Assembly: GCA_015523295.1 (NCBI GenBank)
Contig: WAKQ01000017.1
Coordinates: 62,001 to 126,000 of the forward strand
Origin: Desulfurococcales archaeon
Lineage (GTDB): Archaea; Thermoproteota; Thermoprotei_A; Sulfolobales; NBVN01
Direction: 5' to 3'
DNA length: 64,000 nucleotides
Under the pieces are notes generated by a model. The model saw only the letters and a program-made list of their open reading frames with translations, made no database searches and was not told the DNA's origin. This document shows, in pieces, positions 41,003 through 50,409 of this stretch (position 1 is the first letter of the stretch; every line of letters begins with the position of its first letter). A program made the translations under genes and the position numbers.

Positions 41003-41386
41003 TTAAGAAAGCATTAACCTGCTAAGGCGGTAATAACACTCCTTATTAATACGGTTTTTGCCTATTTTGACACCCTCCAATTCAAGAAGCCTTCTCTTTA
41101 ATTCAGGATTACTATGTCCTTGATAAGTATACCCTCCGAGAGTGCATTCAGCCCTAACTACACGATGACATGGAATAACGATAGGCTCATTATTAAGCTT
41201 TAGAAGTTGCCCGATAACCCTCGGTGAGGTACCCATTAACAGGGCTAATTCCTTATATGTTATTACTTTACCTAAAGGTATCAGCTGAAGAAGCGCTTGG
41301 ATAGCATTGAGATAGGGAGTTCTGCCCTTACATTTGACCAGGCTATTATTTTGAATCTGCAGGCAGGGGATCACCTTTGCTCCCAT
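41003..41386 (-). CDS. ogt: Methylated-DNA-protein cysteine methyltransferase
   Basis: VIPCHRVVRAE active site, GKVITYKELA. Confidence 0.92.
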   Translation of the reverse strand: MGAKVIPCLQIQNNSLVKCKGRTPYLNAIQALLQLIPLGKVITYKELALLMGTSPRVIGQLLKLNNEPIVIPCHRVVRAECTLGGYTYQGHSNPELKRRLLELEGVKIGKNRINKECYYRLSRLMLS

Positions 41387-41606
41387 CTAATGCCTTTCTA
41401 GAAATTATTGTTATTTTGCCAGAGTCCTCATCACGCTCAATGATAAATTCAGTGCCCCATCTCTCGATCATTGCCTTCGGTAGATAGAGATTTAAGGGTA
41501 AAGTGAAGTACTCGTAAGTGTACGTTTTACCATTAACGGTTTTCTTTCCAATAATCTTTTTAGCATTAGCAGTTCTCCTGGTCACAGTCATCATTGCCCA
41601 CCCCAC
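41346..41606 (-). CDS. Hypothetical, possibly AbrB-like
   Basis: 86-aa ORF, FTLPLNLYLPKAMIERWGTEFIIERD; overlaps ogt 5' end. Confidence 0.45.
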   Translation of the reverse strand: MGWAMMTVTRRTANAKKIIGKKTVNGKTYTYEYFTLPLNLYLPKAMIERWGTEFIIERDEDSGKITIISRKALDGSKGDPLPADSK

Positions 41607-41666
41607 GGTAATTGTTAGGGCTAGGGATCTATTAAGACTTTTACTTTAATGCAATATCAGCTACCT

Positions 41667-43211
41667 TCACCTAGGATAGTCACACCTATATTTAAAGAGT
41701 GGGGAGTCTTGCTCATAGCTCTTGCATAGCTGAAGAGCAATTTGAGCTTTACTTAATTCGTAGCCCAAGTAAAGGGCGTGCTGAGCACCTAAGCCTAGTT
41801 TCTGAACAACATGCCTACCTAGACTTAAGATATCATAACCTGAGAACCTAGCTATTAGTTTCTCGTCCTTCCTACTGTATGCATCGACTATTACTTCATT
41901 GCTGTTGTGATCTATGAAAATCTTAAGGTAAATCCTAGGATCTAAAGATGGGGGTACGTAACTGGTTACAGTTTCACGTTTTATATCCTCCTTTATTTCC
42001 GGTGGTTTCAATTCCTTTGCTCTTTTCTCCTTAAGTATTAAAAGATCTACACCGACGTTTATAGGTGGAGATTTCCTCACATAAGCTCTATAAACCATCT
42101 CGCGAGCAATACTAACCTCCTTAGCAACACCTCTCACCTTATTACTCGACTCAGTTACAAGGAGTACAGATGCACCTAGCTCGAAAGCTAAGGAAGTCAA
42201 TGACGCTACAACACCTGGAGAATCAGCATCTAGTAATTCGTAAAAATTAGGCAGCCCGAATAGATGAGGATAGTGGAGTTCTTCCGTAGATTTGAGATGA
42301 GCCTTCAAGCTCTGCGCAAAGCCTAGCATAGGAGGCCGAATAAGCGGATCTACTATGATTTTATCAAGTCCAAGCTCAAGGGCCTTCTCAATATTTTCCT
42401 TAAGAGAAGCTACAAGGGCTTCAGGTGATGAGGTATCATCTGGAATAATTACTAATGCTTGTTTACTAGTTATGTTACCTGAAATAGCCTCTAATGTTTT
42501 ACCGTTTATGTTAGCTAGTAAGTCAAAATCTACAATGGATTTCTTCCCGACCCTCATATAGTCAAGAATATCTAAGCCGACAATAAGGTTGTAGTTCTTA
42601 AAGAAGTCCATAACCCTCCATAAATCCTTTGAGGGATTACAATCTACATCACAACCTAGTATAATGCCTTCATAGCCATATTTCACTATGTAATCAGCAA
42701 TGCCTGCTGGATTTCCCTTGCCCTTCATATACTCGAAAAGAAGAACCATAGGGGGAGGAGAGACTGTAAATTTCACATTGTTGATGGCGAAGAGCGGATT
42801 GTTGGATGCTATAATCTCTTTTATTCTACCTCTAATATCTTTCTCCAAGGAGATCTGGATTAGCGAGTCTGCAGGCAGTTCTGGAGAAAAGGTAACTCCC
42901 TCCTTGAGATATTTAATCATTTCAGGCAAGTCCCCCACATAGGTAGTTCCTTTAACGGCCTTCACTCCGAACTTTTTCTCTAGAAGCCTAGCGGAACCCC
43001 TAATCAAGCCTGGAAGAATTATCAAGTCATACTTCGTAACAGGTACTTTATTCTTAATAAACTCACTCATTATATAGTCAACACTTGCGAGGCAAGCGAC
43101 CTGGGCCGATGATCTGAAAATATCAAACTCAATATCATTTTCCTTAATCGATTTAACAACTTCTCTCACTAATCCTTCAGCGCTTACTGTGGTCACTAAC
43201 AGTATCCTCAA
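41667..43211 (-). CDS. Dihydropteroate synthase-related protein
   Basis: GYEGIILGCDVDCNP, LGLDKIIVDPLIRPPMLGFAQSL, TIM-barrel DHPS-like region. Confidence 0.78.
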   Translation of the reverse strand: MRILLVTTVSAEGLVREVVKSIKENDIEFDIFRSSAQVACLASVDYIMSEFIKNKVPVTKYDLIILPGLIRGSARLLEKKFGVKAVKGTTYVGDLPEMIKYLKEGVTFSPELPADSLIQISLEKDIRGRIKEIIASNNPLFAINNVKFTVSPPPMVLLFEYMKGKGNPAGIADYIVKYGYEGIILGCDVDCNPSKDLWRVMDFFKNYNLIVGLDILDYMRVGKKSIVDFDLLANINGKTLEAISGNITSKQALVIIPDDTSSPEALVASLKENIEKALELGLDKIIVDPLIRPPMLGFAQSLKAHLKSTEELHYPHLFGLPNFYELLDADSPGVVASLTSLAFELGASVLLVTESSNKVRGVAKEVSIAREMVYRAYVRKSPPINVGVDLLILKEKRAKELKPPEIKEDIKRETVTSYVPPSLDPRIYLKIFIDHNSNEVIVDAYSRKDEKLIARFSGYDILSLGRHVVQKLGLGAQHALYLGYELSKAQIALQLCKSYEQDSPLFKYRCDYPR

Positions 43212-43274
43212 GTCTCATAACCTACACTGTGGGTGTTTTAGACAAGTTAAAAATATGCGGGTAGTATAAGTTTC

Positions 43275-43589
43275 GTGGGGACAGCGATGGTGGAGAAAAT
43301 ACCTGTATTGAACCTAGAAGGATACGCTATTAACGGTTTTCTAGACTCATTCGAAATAGTAGACTGCGGTGTTAAAGGTAAGATAAGATTAAGCAAAATT
43401 CAAGCGAGGTTAGCGAATGGGGAGGTCGTAGAAACGAATTGTATGGAATATCCTAGAGTCGCTAGGATTTTCGTGCTCTTGGAAAAGTATAAGAAGTTCA
43501 AGAACGCAATAGTGATAGATAACCTCAACGAAGAAATGATGAAAGGTATTACATATGACCTTGATCTAAAAACTTCACGTAAGGGATGA
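43275..43589 (+). CDS. Conserved hypothetical
   Basis: 104-aa ORF in clear intergenic context. Confidence 0.5.
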   Translation: MGTAMVEKIPVLNLEGYAINGFLDSFEIVDCGVKGKIRLSKIQARLANGEVVETNCMEYPRVARIFVLLEKYKKFKNAIVIDNLNEEMMKGITYDLDLKTSRKG

Positions 43590-43751
43590 TTAAGACACCA
43601 GACACTGAGGGAGACAACAGAAAAAAAGAATCAACCCTTATAGCTTGCCCTGAATCCATAGAGGTAGTCAGATAGCGTTTACTAAAATTCTTTCTGAGGC
43701 CTAATATTCATAGGAACCTATAAAAGGCGCAGAGATCCAACCAATAATCTG

Positions 43752-44141
43752 GTGCAGGGAATGGACAAAGAGAAGAGCAAATTCCGCATGAGTATCCCAA
43801 AGAGCGAAGAGGATTATAAACATATCGAGGAGGAAATTAACAAAGAGTCTGAAAGTGAGGAAGGAAGTGAGGCTTATCACGAGCATGAACTAGGCCTAGA
43901 AATAAGGACAGGCGAAGATGCGACAGTTCTCTTGCTTAACACCATCGCACACACATTAGCACATATCGAGATGGAGCTGGGCAATATTAACACAGCTATT
44001 TTAGAGGTAAGTGAGAAAACACAGAGTTTAAGGTCAGCTGTTTTCACACTTGTTAAAGCCCTTCTCTACGGCTCCATATCAAAGCCCGAGGCTAAGAGGA
44101 AGCTACTCCACGATATATTAGAAGAGCTTATGGAGGGCTGA
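43752..44141 (+). CDS. Acidic coiled-coil hypothetical
   Basis: 129-aa ORF, Glu-rich N-terminus followed by helices. Confidence 0.5.
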   Translation: MQGMDKEKSKFRMSIPKSEEDYKHIEEEINKESESEEGSEAYHEHELGLEIRTGEDATVLLLNTIAHTLAHIEMELGNINTAILEVSEKTQSLRSAVFTLVKALLYGSISKPEAKRKLLHDILEELMEG

Positions 44142-44203
44142 TGTTATAAGAGCAACATTTTTTACCTACTTAACTTGGTAGAATGGTCGGGTTGTGAAGG
44201 GTT

Positions 44204-44482
44204 ATGAAGTTTTGCCCTAAGTGCGGTACAATGATGATCCCGGTGAAGAGGGGGAACAGAACTATACTTAAATGTCCTAAGTGCGGATATGAGGAAGAGC
44301 TTAAATCCAAGGAACTTAAAGACTATAAAATTGAGGTAAAGGAGACTTCTAAGAAAATAAGAACTACCTCTGTAGTCAGCGAAGGGGAGGAGAAAAAGAG
44401 GGCAAGAGAAGAAATTGAACAGGAAAAAGAAGAATTCTATGAAGTATTCCTCGACCTCATGAGCGAGGAGGAAGGGTCATAA
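44204..44482 (+). CDS. TFS/RpoM-like protein with N-terminal zinc ribbon only
   Basis: MKFCPKCGTMMIPVKRGNRTILKCPKCGYEEE matches TFS N-ribbon; no C-terminal ribbon. Confidence 0.72.
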   Translation: MKFCPKCGTMMIPVKRGNRTILKCPKCGYEEELKSKELKDYKIEVKETSKKIRTTSVVSEGEEKKRAREEIEQEKEEFYEVFLDLMSEEEGS

Positions 44483-44538
44483 AAAGAGAGTGTGGCTAAG
44501 CACATATTTATAATCTTCATAATATGAAGGTTTTTGGT

Positions 44539-44640
44539 GCGGGGGTGCCCGAGCAAGGTCAAAGGGGTCGGGCTCAGGACCTCGTGTGGGAGCCCCGATG
44601 GCGTAGGCCTGCGTGGGTTCGAATCCCACCCCCCGCACCA
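44539..44640 (+). tRNA. tRNA-Leu(CAG), CCA encoded, 14-nt intron at 37/38 (44579..44592)
   Basis: Acceptor GCGGGGG/CCCCCGC, anticodon stem TCGGG/CCCGA, long variable arm, T arm GTGGG-TTCGAAT-CCCAC, ACCA end; BHB helix CTCA/TGGG. Confidence 0.95.
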
Positions 44641-44644
44641 AAAC

Positions 44645-45049
44645 TTACTTCTTTCCTTCGGCACTGCTCGACGGCCTAGAGAGGCCCTTAATTCTTCTAA
44701 TTTTCTCAATAATGTCAAGTAGCTTTAAAATATCATCGTACTTGTCGCTAAGCTCCAGCTCGCCTGCTGAGACTTCTCGAATCAATTCACTAACCTTGTA
44801 AGCTACGTGTTTCTCTAGTTCATCCAGAACAGCTTCTGTTGTTGCTGATATAGCTTCGCTTTCCGTTGATACTACCCTTATTGAACCATGTACAGGGCAG
44901 ATAATTTCTCCGCTCCTAAGCTTAAATAGAGGCAACCCACAAATAGGGCATGTCTGATCAAGCATTACCGCACCCGAACGTAGTAACTCAGCCATCCTTT
45001 GAAGGGCTTTATTTCTATCTATACTGGGTTTATCCATATTACTGCCCAA
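44645..45049 (-). CDS. Sjogren's syndrome/scleroderma autoantigen 1-like zinc protein
   Basis: LLRSGAVMLDQTCPICGLPLFKLRSGEIICPVHG. Confidence 0.82.
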   Translation of the reverse strand: MGSNMDKPSIDRNKALQRMAELLRSGAVMLDQTCPICGLPLFKLRSGEIICPVHGSIRVVSTESEAISATTEAVLDELEKHVAYKVSELIREVSAGELELSDKYDDILKLLDIIEKIRRIKGLSRPSSSAEGKK

Positions 45050-45176
45050 ATAATCCAGGAAATAGCGGTATTAAGTATGCTACGTGTGAACGGGGTTTTC
45101 CAAGGTAGTAAGCGGGGCAGCAATTTAATTTAGTTTATTAGTAAGGTTTTTTAGGTATTTCGAGGAGGGTGAAAGA

Positions 45177-45461
45177 ATGTCTGAAGCTTCAGCTAATAAA
45201 AATGAGCTTAATGAGGCAAAACTGAGACAGGCTCTCATGTTGCTTGAAAAGATAATTAGCGATTCAAGTGTTCCTAGAAACATTCGACGAGCCGCTATAG
45301 AGGCTATGAAAATGCTCAGAGATACTTCCTTATCACCGGGTGTTAGAGCTGCAAACGCAGTAAGTATATTGGATGAAGTAAGCCAAGATCCGAACATGCC
45401 AATGCATACACGAACAGCGGTATGGAGCATTGTGGCCGTGCTATCCACTGTTAAAGACTGA
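45177..45461 (+). CDS. UPF0147 family protein
   Basis: [54 protein letters not shown]. Confidence 0.9.
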   Translation: MSEASANKNELNEAKLRQALMLLEKIISDSSVPRNIRRAAIEAMKMLRDTSLSPGVRAANAVSILDEVSQDPNMPMHTRTAVWSIVAVLSTVKD

Positions 45462-45507
45462 GATAAATCAAGCAACTGAAGACGTTGTGAGTGAGGATGC
45501 TTGAATT

Positions 45508-46923
45508 ATGAGAGTCAGAGCTAGAGTTAGGGGTATATACTCCACCGCACTCTCTAAGCTTTTGAATGACCATGGCATAGAGCTAGTGGATGTTACTCCA
45601 CAAATAGCTGAGAGAATTGGCGTTGATCCTAGAAGAGGGCTACCTGCAGACGTAACTATTAAGTCTGATGAAGACGACTCATCACAAGTCCTCGTACTTG
45701 GCTTTCCTCAAGCCGTTGAGAAAATTACAGAGGTTCTTGTAGATAATATTCCTGATTTAATAATCTACAAGCCTAAGATAGGCCTATATTCATGCTTTAA
45801 AAGTAGAATAGTAGGTATAAACAACAACGTCTGCTTAGCTCAAACTCCTGTAGGTAATGCCTTGCTTGTTGATGAGAAAAATTGCTTGCCAGGCAGGGAG
45901 TTACCCGTAACAGTTGTAAAGGTTCCCATAAAAAGCGGGGATAGACTAGTAGTATCCAGTAAGGTAAGGGTTGTTGGAAAATATGCTATACTGGGGAGAG
46001 GATCCGGTGTTTCTTTTAGTAGCTTCATAAGAAGTAAGGAAAGGATCTCAAAGCTCCTAGAAATCTCAGCTGATTTAATTAAGGAAGGATATTCTATTCG
46101 ATGGAGAAGCAATGCAGATGAAGCGGATATAAACCACATAATCAGTGAACTCCCTGATCTTAAAAAGAAGTTTAAGGAAGTGGAGAATTTACTAAAAACA
46201 TCGGAACCTCTGAAAATAGTCTATGAGGGCGAATACATGAATATTCTAGAGCTCACTTACCGGTCGAAAATGTATTTAGATGAAGTGCGCTCATCTGTAA
46301 CCTCAACCACACCATACCATCATATGCTTAGAACATTAAACAAGGAGGAAAATGTTGTCGATCTTCTCGACATAATAGCCAAGGAAGTCGACTCAAAAAA
46401 ATTGGTAGAGTGGCTAAGACGATGGATTGCTAATAAAATCCTGGATAGAAAAGAGATATTCCTTCAGCACAAGAGGGTATTTAAGAAAAATATCAATATA
46501 GGTCACATGCAACCGATAGAAGCTGTCTTAACCCCTGGGGTGCTCATTAAGCTAAGAAGGAACATTAAGTCAAAAGGGCTTTATGACGGTTTAAACGTTA
46601 GTAAGGATGTAGGTGATTATGCAATAACCGTCGTCTGGGAAGGTGAGTGGCATCTCAAGCATGAATATTTCGCAAAAAGTGGGATCTCAAAAGGCATATA
46701 CTTTAATATAAATACACCGCCAGAGATTCTTCCTAATGGCACGATTAGATATGTTGATTTAGAGGTTGATTTAGTGAAGCCTGCTGGCTTAGGATGTAGA
46801 CTGATAGACTCTGAGGGCTTCAGGAAGCTGATAGCGGAGCAAGCAGTTACCCAGGAAATCCTAGAAAATGTGATTAAGGAAATAGAGACTCTAATCTCCA
46901 CATACTGCAGCCTGACAAAGTAA
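45508..46923 (+). CDS. FAU-1/RNase E-G-like RNA-binding protein
   Basis: MRVRARVRGIYSTALSKLL...; C-terminal DUF402-like domain; resembles archaeal FAU-1. Confidence 0.8.
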   Translation: MRVRARVRGIYSTALSKLLNDHGIELVDVTPQIAERIGVDPRRGLPADVTIKSDEDDSSQVLVLGFPQAVEKITEVLVDNIPDLIIYKPKIGLYSCFKSRIVGINNNVCLAQTPVGNALLVDEKNCLPGRELPVTVVKVPIKSGDRLVVSSKVRVVGKYAILGRGSGVSFSSFIRSKERISKLLEISADLIKEGYSIRWRSNADEADINHIISELPDLKKKFKEVENLLKTSEPLKIVYEGEYMNILELTYRSKMYLDEVRSSVTSTTPYHHMLRTLNKEENVVDLLDIIAKEVDSKKLVEWLRRWIANKILDRKEIFLQHKRVFKKNINIGHMQPIEAVLTPGVLIKLRRNIKSKGLYDGLNVSKDVGDYAITVVWEGEWHLKHEYFAKSGISKGIYFNINTPPEILPNGTIRYVDLEVDLVKPAGLGCRLIDSEGFRKLIAEQAVTQEILENVIKEIETLISTYCSLTK

Positions 46924-47514
46924 TCCCTTCTTCCTACAAATTTCTTTAACACATTCACGAAGCACATAACACTTGTCTTTCGATGCATCTATCTCTGACA
47001 ATCCTTCCTCGGAAACCAGTCGCCTATAAATAGCCCTTACCTTCTCAGTGGTTTTAATATCTTCCTCTAAATAGGGGATCCTGGTAGTTCCATTCCTTTT
47101 CCGCGATAAGCCTACTTCAGGAGAGACATCCAGATAAAAAGCTATATCAGGCTTAATTGCAAAATAGTTAACTGTCTTTATCCATTGAATGTCAGCCCCC
47201 CGTGCCCCTTGGTATGCTATTGAAGAATAGTAATACCTGTCACTGATTACAATTTTTCCTTCATTCAATGCTGGTTTAATAACTTTCTCCACATGGTAAT
47301 ACCTGTCAGCAGCCATCAGAAGTGTCTCAATCACTGCACCTAACGCTCTACCATACCTCCTTATAAGTTTTGTCATTTCATCGTTAAAAGGCTCGTACGT
47401 ATAAAGAGTTTGGAATCCCTGAGAATTTAGGAGTTTAACTAAGGCCTTAGCGATAGATGTCTTACCTGCTCCGTCAATACCTTCAAAAACGATAAAGAGC
47501 GGTTCATACCTCAA
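46891..47514 (-). CDS. tmk: Thymidylate kinase
   Basis: IVFEGIDGAGKTSIAKAL, ISDRYYYSSIAYQGARG. Confidence 0.95.
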   Translation of the reverse strand: MRYEPLFIVFEGIDGAGKTSIAKALVKLLNSQGFQTLYTYEPFNDEMTKLIRRYGRALGAVIETLLMAADRYYHVEKVIKPALNEGKIVISDRYYYSSIAYQGARGADIQWIKTVNYFAIKPDIAFYLDVSPEVGLSRKRNGTTRIPYLEEDIKTTEKVRAIYRRLVSEEGLSEIDASKDKCYVLRECVKEICRKKGLLCQAAVCGD

Positions 47515-47908
47515 TAACTAATTCACCTCTCTTAATGCAGGCTTGTTTACCGTTATACGGTGAGAGCCTGACAAGCTTTTCAGGCTCTATAGTATAAAGC
47601 GGAATATCTGAAATAATACACCCTATAATCGTTATAGGGTCGACCTTCGTAACAATAACCGCAATAGGACTTTTATTACCTCTAGATAATGCATAGAGAA
47701 TATAGGAACCTACCGTACTTCCGACAGCGTTAGGAAAAACTAAGAGCCTCCCATTAATTTCATATTTACCATGCAAATAACCGGTATTGGGATCTATGTC
47801 CCCTAAGTAAGCTATAGGTTTAAGCTCAACGACCAATTCACCACATAGAGGCCCCCTTGACGAGATCACCTCACGTAAAGGGAACACAGTTTCGACCATA
47901 CTTAACAC
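47504..47908 (-). CDS. Aconitase X swivel domain (small subunit)
   Basis: DUF126-like: DPNTGYLHGKYEINGRLLVFPNAVGSTVGSYILYALSRG. Confidence 0.88.
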   Translation of the reverse strand: MLSMVETVFPLREVISSRGPLCGELVVELKPIAYLGDIDPNTGYLHGKYEINGRLLVFPNAVGSTVGSYILYALSRGNKSPIAVIVTKVDPITIIGCIISDIPLYTIEPEKLVRLSPYNGKQACIKRGELVIEV

Positions 47909-49104
47909 CTACAGAACTCATCAAGTAATTTCCAGCGATCCATAATGAAAACCGGAACTTTAGCAAGCTTAGGTATATAAAACATGGCCTTACCCGAATC
48001 AGTCACCACTAAGTCAATGCCTAAGAAATCAAGCCTTGTTACCACAGGGCAGACATTGAACAAGATCTTCACACCGTACCTATTAAGCTGGGAAGCGCCT
48101 GAGGGTATCTTGGTATAGGGGCCCGTAATGAGCCATAACTCTTTCTCCGCGTTCTTTAAACATCCCCCCTTACCCTTAAGTTTCAGGAGAAGATACTTTA
48201 TTATTTCTGAGACTTCATTGTTGGAAAGATGGGGGCAACCCAATATAAAGAGCATCTTTTTACCTCTCTCAATTAGCGCTTTCTTTTCCTGGCCCAGAGA
48301 CTTCTCATCGATAACGATATGCTCAGTAATATCTGACTTTACGAGGAGTTCTTTATATCCAGGTGTAATCCCCTCCATCACGACCATCGGAGCACCTGAG
48401 GTTGCACCGAAAGCTGCGAGAAATGCACGTAACATGCTTACATCAGTTGAACTAGAAATACCATTCACATATGGAATCCTATCAGGGCACATCTCGCCAG
48501 CCATATATCCTATAAGGGAAGCCTCCAAGTAAGATTTAGGCGGTACAACACTAACCTTACATCTAGGTAATCTTCCCTCCAGAAGATGAACGCCTCCCAG
48601 ATACGTCCTTCCGGTGAGGGCCTCGAATAGGGCTAAGGGACCACCCTCCCTGTTTGTATAAGCTCCTGCAATGCTGTTAGCATAGAGAACTGCGTTGCTT
48701 TCTGCCCATGCTAAATGCTCGCCTCTTTTTGGAGGCCTAATATAGTAGGGGGCACAGGTGAAGTATTTCGCCCCCATTATTGCCAAGAATCTAATTATCT
48801 GCATTTGCTTATCTAAAACTTCTTTAGAGAATCGCCTCCCCCTAAACCCCTGAATAACTGCATAAGGATTAGCTGTAGTAAAAGACTTGAACTTCACACC
48901 TGATGAGGCAATACTCTCTAAAAACATAAGGCCAGCATCTCCGATATTAAAATATGAAACCCCTGAAACGTGAGCGTGAGCCACCTTGATAAGCCTTTCG
49001 GCACCTAGAATTTCACCAACCTTTATCAATGACTTGATGGCTTTCTGTAATACAACGCCATATTCACCATTATACATTTTTTCTTCTTCATCAGTCAAAT
49101 ACAT
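47902..49104 (-). CDS. Aconitase X catalytic subunit; candidate phosphomevalonate dehydratase large subunit
   Basis: AcnX family: TDEEEKMYNGEYG, AHVSGVSYFNIGDAGL, CPHLSNNEV. Confidence 0.88.
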   Translation of the reverse strand: MYLTDEEEKMYNGEYGVVLQKAIKSLIKVGEILGAERLIKVAHAHVSGVSYFNIGDAGLMFLESIASSGVKFKSFTTANPYAVIQGFRGRRFSKEVLDKQMQIIRFLAIMGAKYFTCAPYYIRPPKRGEHLAWAESNAVLYANSIAGAYTNREGGPLALFEALTGRTYLGGVHLLEGRLPRCKVSVVPPKSYLEASLIGYMAGEMCPDRIPYVNGISSSTDVSMLRAFLAAFGATSGAPMVVMEGITPGYKELLVKSDITEHIVIDEKSLGQEKKALIERGKKMLFILGCPHLSNNEVSEIIKYLLLKLKGKGGCLKNAEKELWLITGPYTKIPSGASQLNRYGVKILFNVCPVVTRLDFLGIDLVVTDSGKAMFYIPKLAKVPVFIMDRWKLLDEFCRC

Positions 49105-49110
49105 TGAGCC

Positions 49111-50409
49111 TCACCATTCCGGCTTCATAAATTTTTCTCTTTCCTTAACAGGGTAGGTGGCGTCGATGCCTAGCTTACTTGTTAAGCCATCAGCCGAACT
49201 TGGATCTAGTGTCGATCCTCTTGCGTAGTTAATCACTACTAAACCTTTTGCTGCTTGAAATCTTGTTGCTATAGCCCACTCAACAGAGCTTATGTCGTCA
49301 GGGTCTATATCATCATCAACAACAACTACATGCTTTAGGCTAGGGTGAGCTGCAAAAGCTGCCATTATAGCCGTTTTTCCATCACCATCGGTATTCTTAG
49401 AAATAGAAACTATGGCATGTAGCCAACCCCCTCCCGAATTCGTTAATCTTACCTTTCTAACTTTAGGGACTGATCTTCTCACGGCATCCCATATAGCGGC
49501 TTCCTTAGGAAAACCCATAAGTATTTTATGCTCATTACCTCCGGGCAGGATTACATGGAAGAAGGGCTTTCCAACATTAACATAAAGGCTTTCTATCTTC
49601 ACCAAGGGTTGCTTTCTGATAGAGTCATATAGATTCAGCAAATCAACGAAAGGTCCCTCATCAACGAGCTCCTTAGTGATTTTACCTTCCATAACAACTG
49701 AAGCTGATGGGTGAACGGGTATTCCGTATTTGGGCGTCCTCACTATAGAGGTTTTCCCTCCCAAAAGCTTCTCATAGACAGAAAACTCGAACACACCATA
49801 AGGTGGAGAAGTTGCAGCCGAGAGGAGGAGTAGAGGATCGCAGCCGACCATTATCGCTATAGGAGTTTCAAGACCTTTGCTCAGATTCTCTGTATAGATT
49901 CGGTAAAGATGCCTAGGTACTAACCTAATGGCCAAGCCTCTACCTGGGACTAGCATTAGGCGATGTATTGAGGCATTATAAAAGTCATTATTATCTGGTA
50001 GGGAAGCTACCACCACAGAAGAGGTTATGTACCTGCCTCCGTCTTTTCTAAAGAATTTAATTGCTGGTAACCTATCTAACCTTACATCAAGGGAGACAAA
50101 ATAATCTGAAAACTTCTCTTCCTTAAAGCTATACCCAATGCCTGCAGCATTCAATCCATCAATTATTTTTAGATATGCATCCTCATCACTGGAAGAATTA
50201 AGTAGTTCATAAAGTACGTCTCTTTCACCTATGACATTACTCACACAAGGAATTGACGATCCCTTCACCTTAAAAATGACTGCTTTTCTTTCTTTCTCCG
50301 CATTTTTTATAACTTCAGAGGGCTCATAACTACTAGATAGTTCATCCGCTATATTCACTACCCGCCCCTTTAAGCCTAACCAATTGATGACGTCCGCTAG
50401 ATATCGCAT
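49111..50409 (-). CDS. UbiD-family decarboxylase; candidate anhydromevalonate phosphate decarboxylase
   Basis: GGRYITSSVVVASLP..N, HRLMLVPGRGLAIRLVPRHLYRIY, VVVDDDIDPDDISSVEWAIATRFQA. Confidence 0.9.
   Translation of the reverse strand: MRYLADVINWLGLKGRVVNIADELSSSYEPSEVIKNAEKERKAVIFKVKGSSIPCVSNVIGERDVLYELLNSSSDEDAYLKIIDGLNAAGIGYSFKEEKFSDYFVSLDVRLDRLPAIKFFRKDGGRYITSSVVVASLPDNNDFYNASIHRLMLVPGRGLAIRLVPRHLYRIYTENLSKGLETPIAIMVGCDPLLLLSAATSPPYGVFEFSVYEKLLGGKTSIVRTPKYGIPVHPSASVVMEGKITKELVDEGPFVDLLNLYDSIRKQPLVKIESLYVNVGKPFFHVILPGGNEHKILMGFPKEAAIWDAVRRSVPKVRKVRLTNSGGGWLHAIVSISKNTDGDGKTAIMAAFAAHPSLKHVVVVDDDIDPDDISSVEWAIATRFQAAKGLVVINYARGSTLDPSSADGLTSKLGIDATYPVKEREKFMKPEW

Noticed and set aside
43575-43610. 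ATGATTA-12 nt-CTGA on the plus strand after the 43275 ORF
   Set aside because: Only one box pair, imperfect C box, no C'/D pair or terminal stem; chance match likely.
44437-44722. ORFs overlapping the tRNA-Leu gene (44437..44718 minus, 44534..44722 plus, 44613..44801 plus)
   Set aside because: They run through the tRNA and the start of an assigned gene; artefactual.
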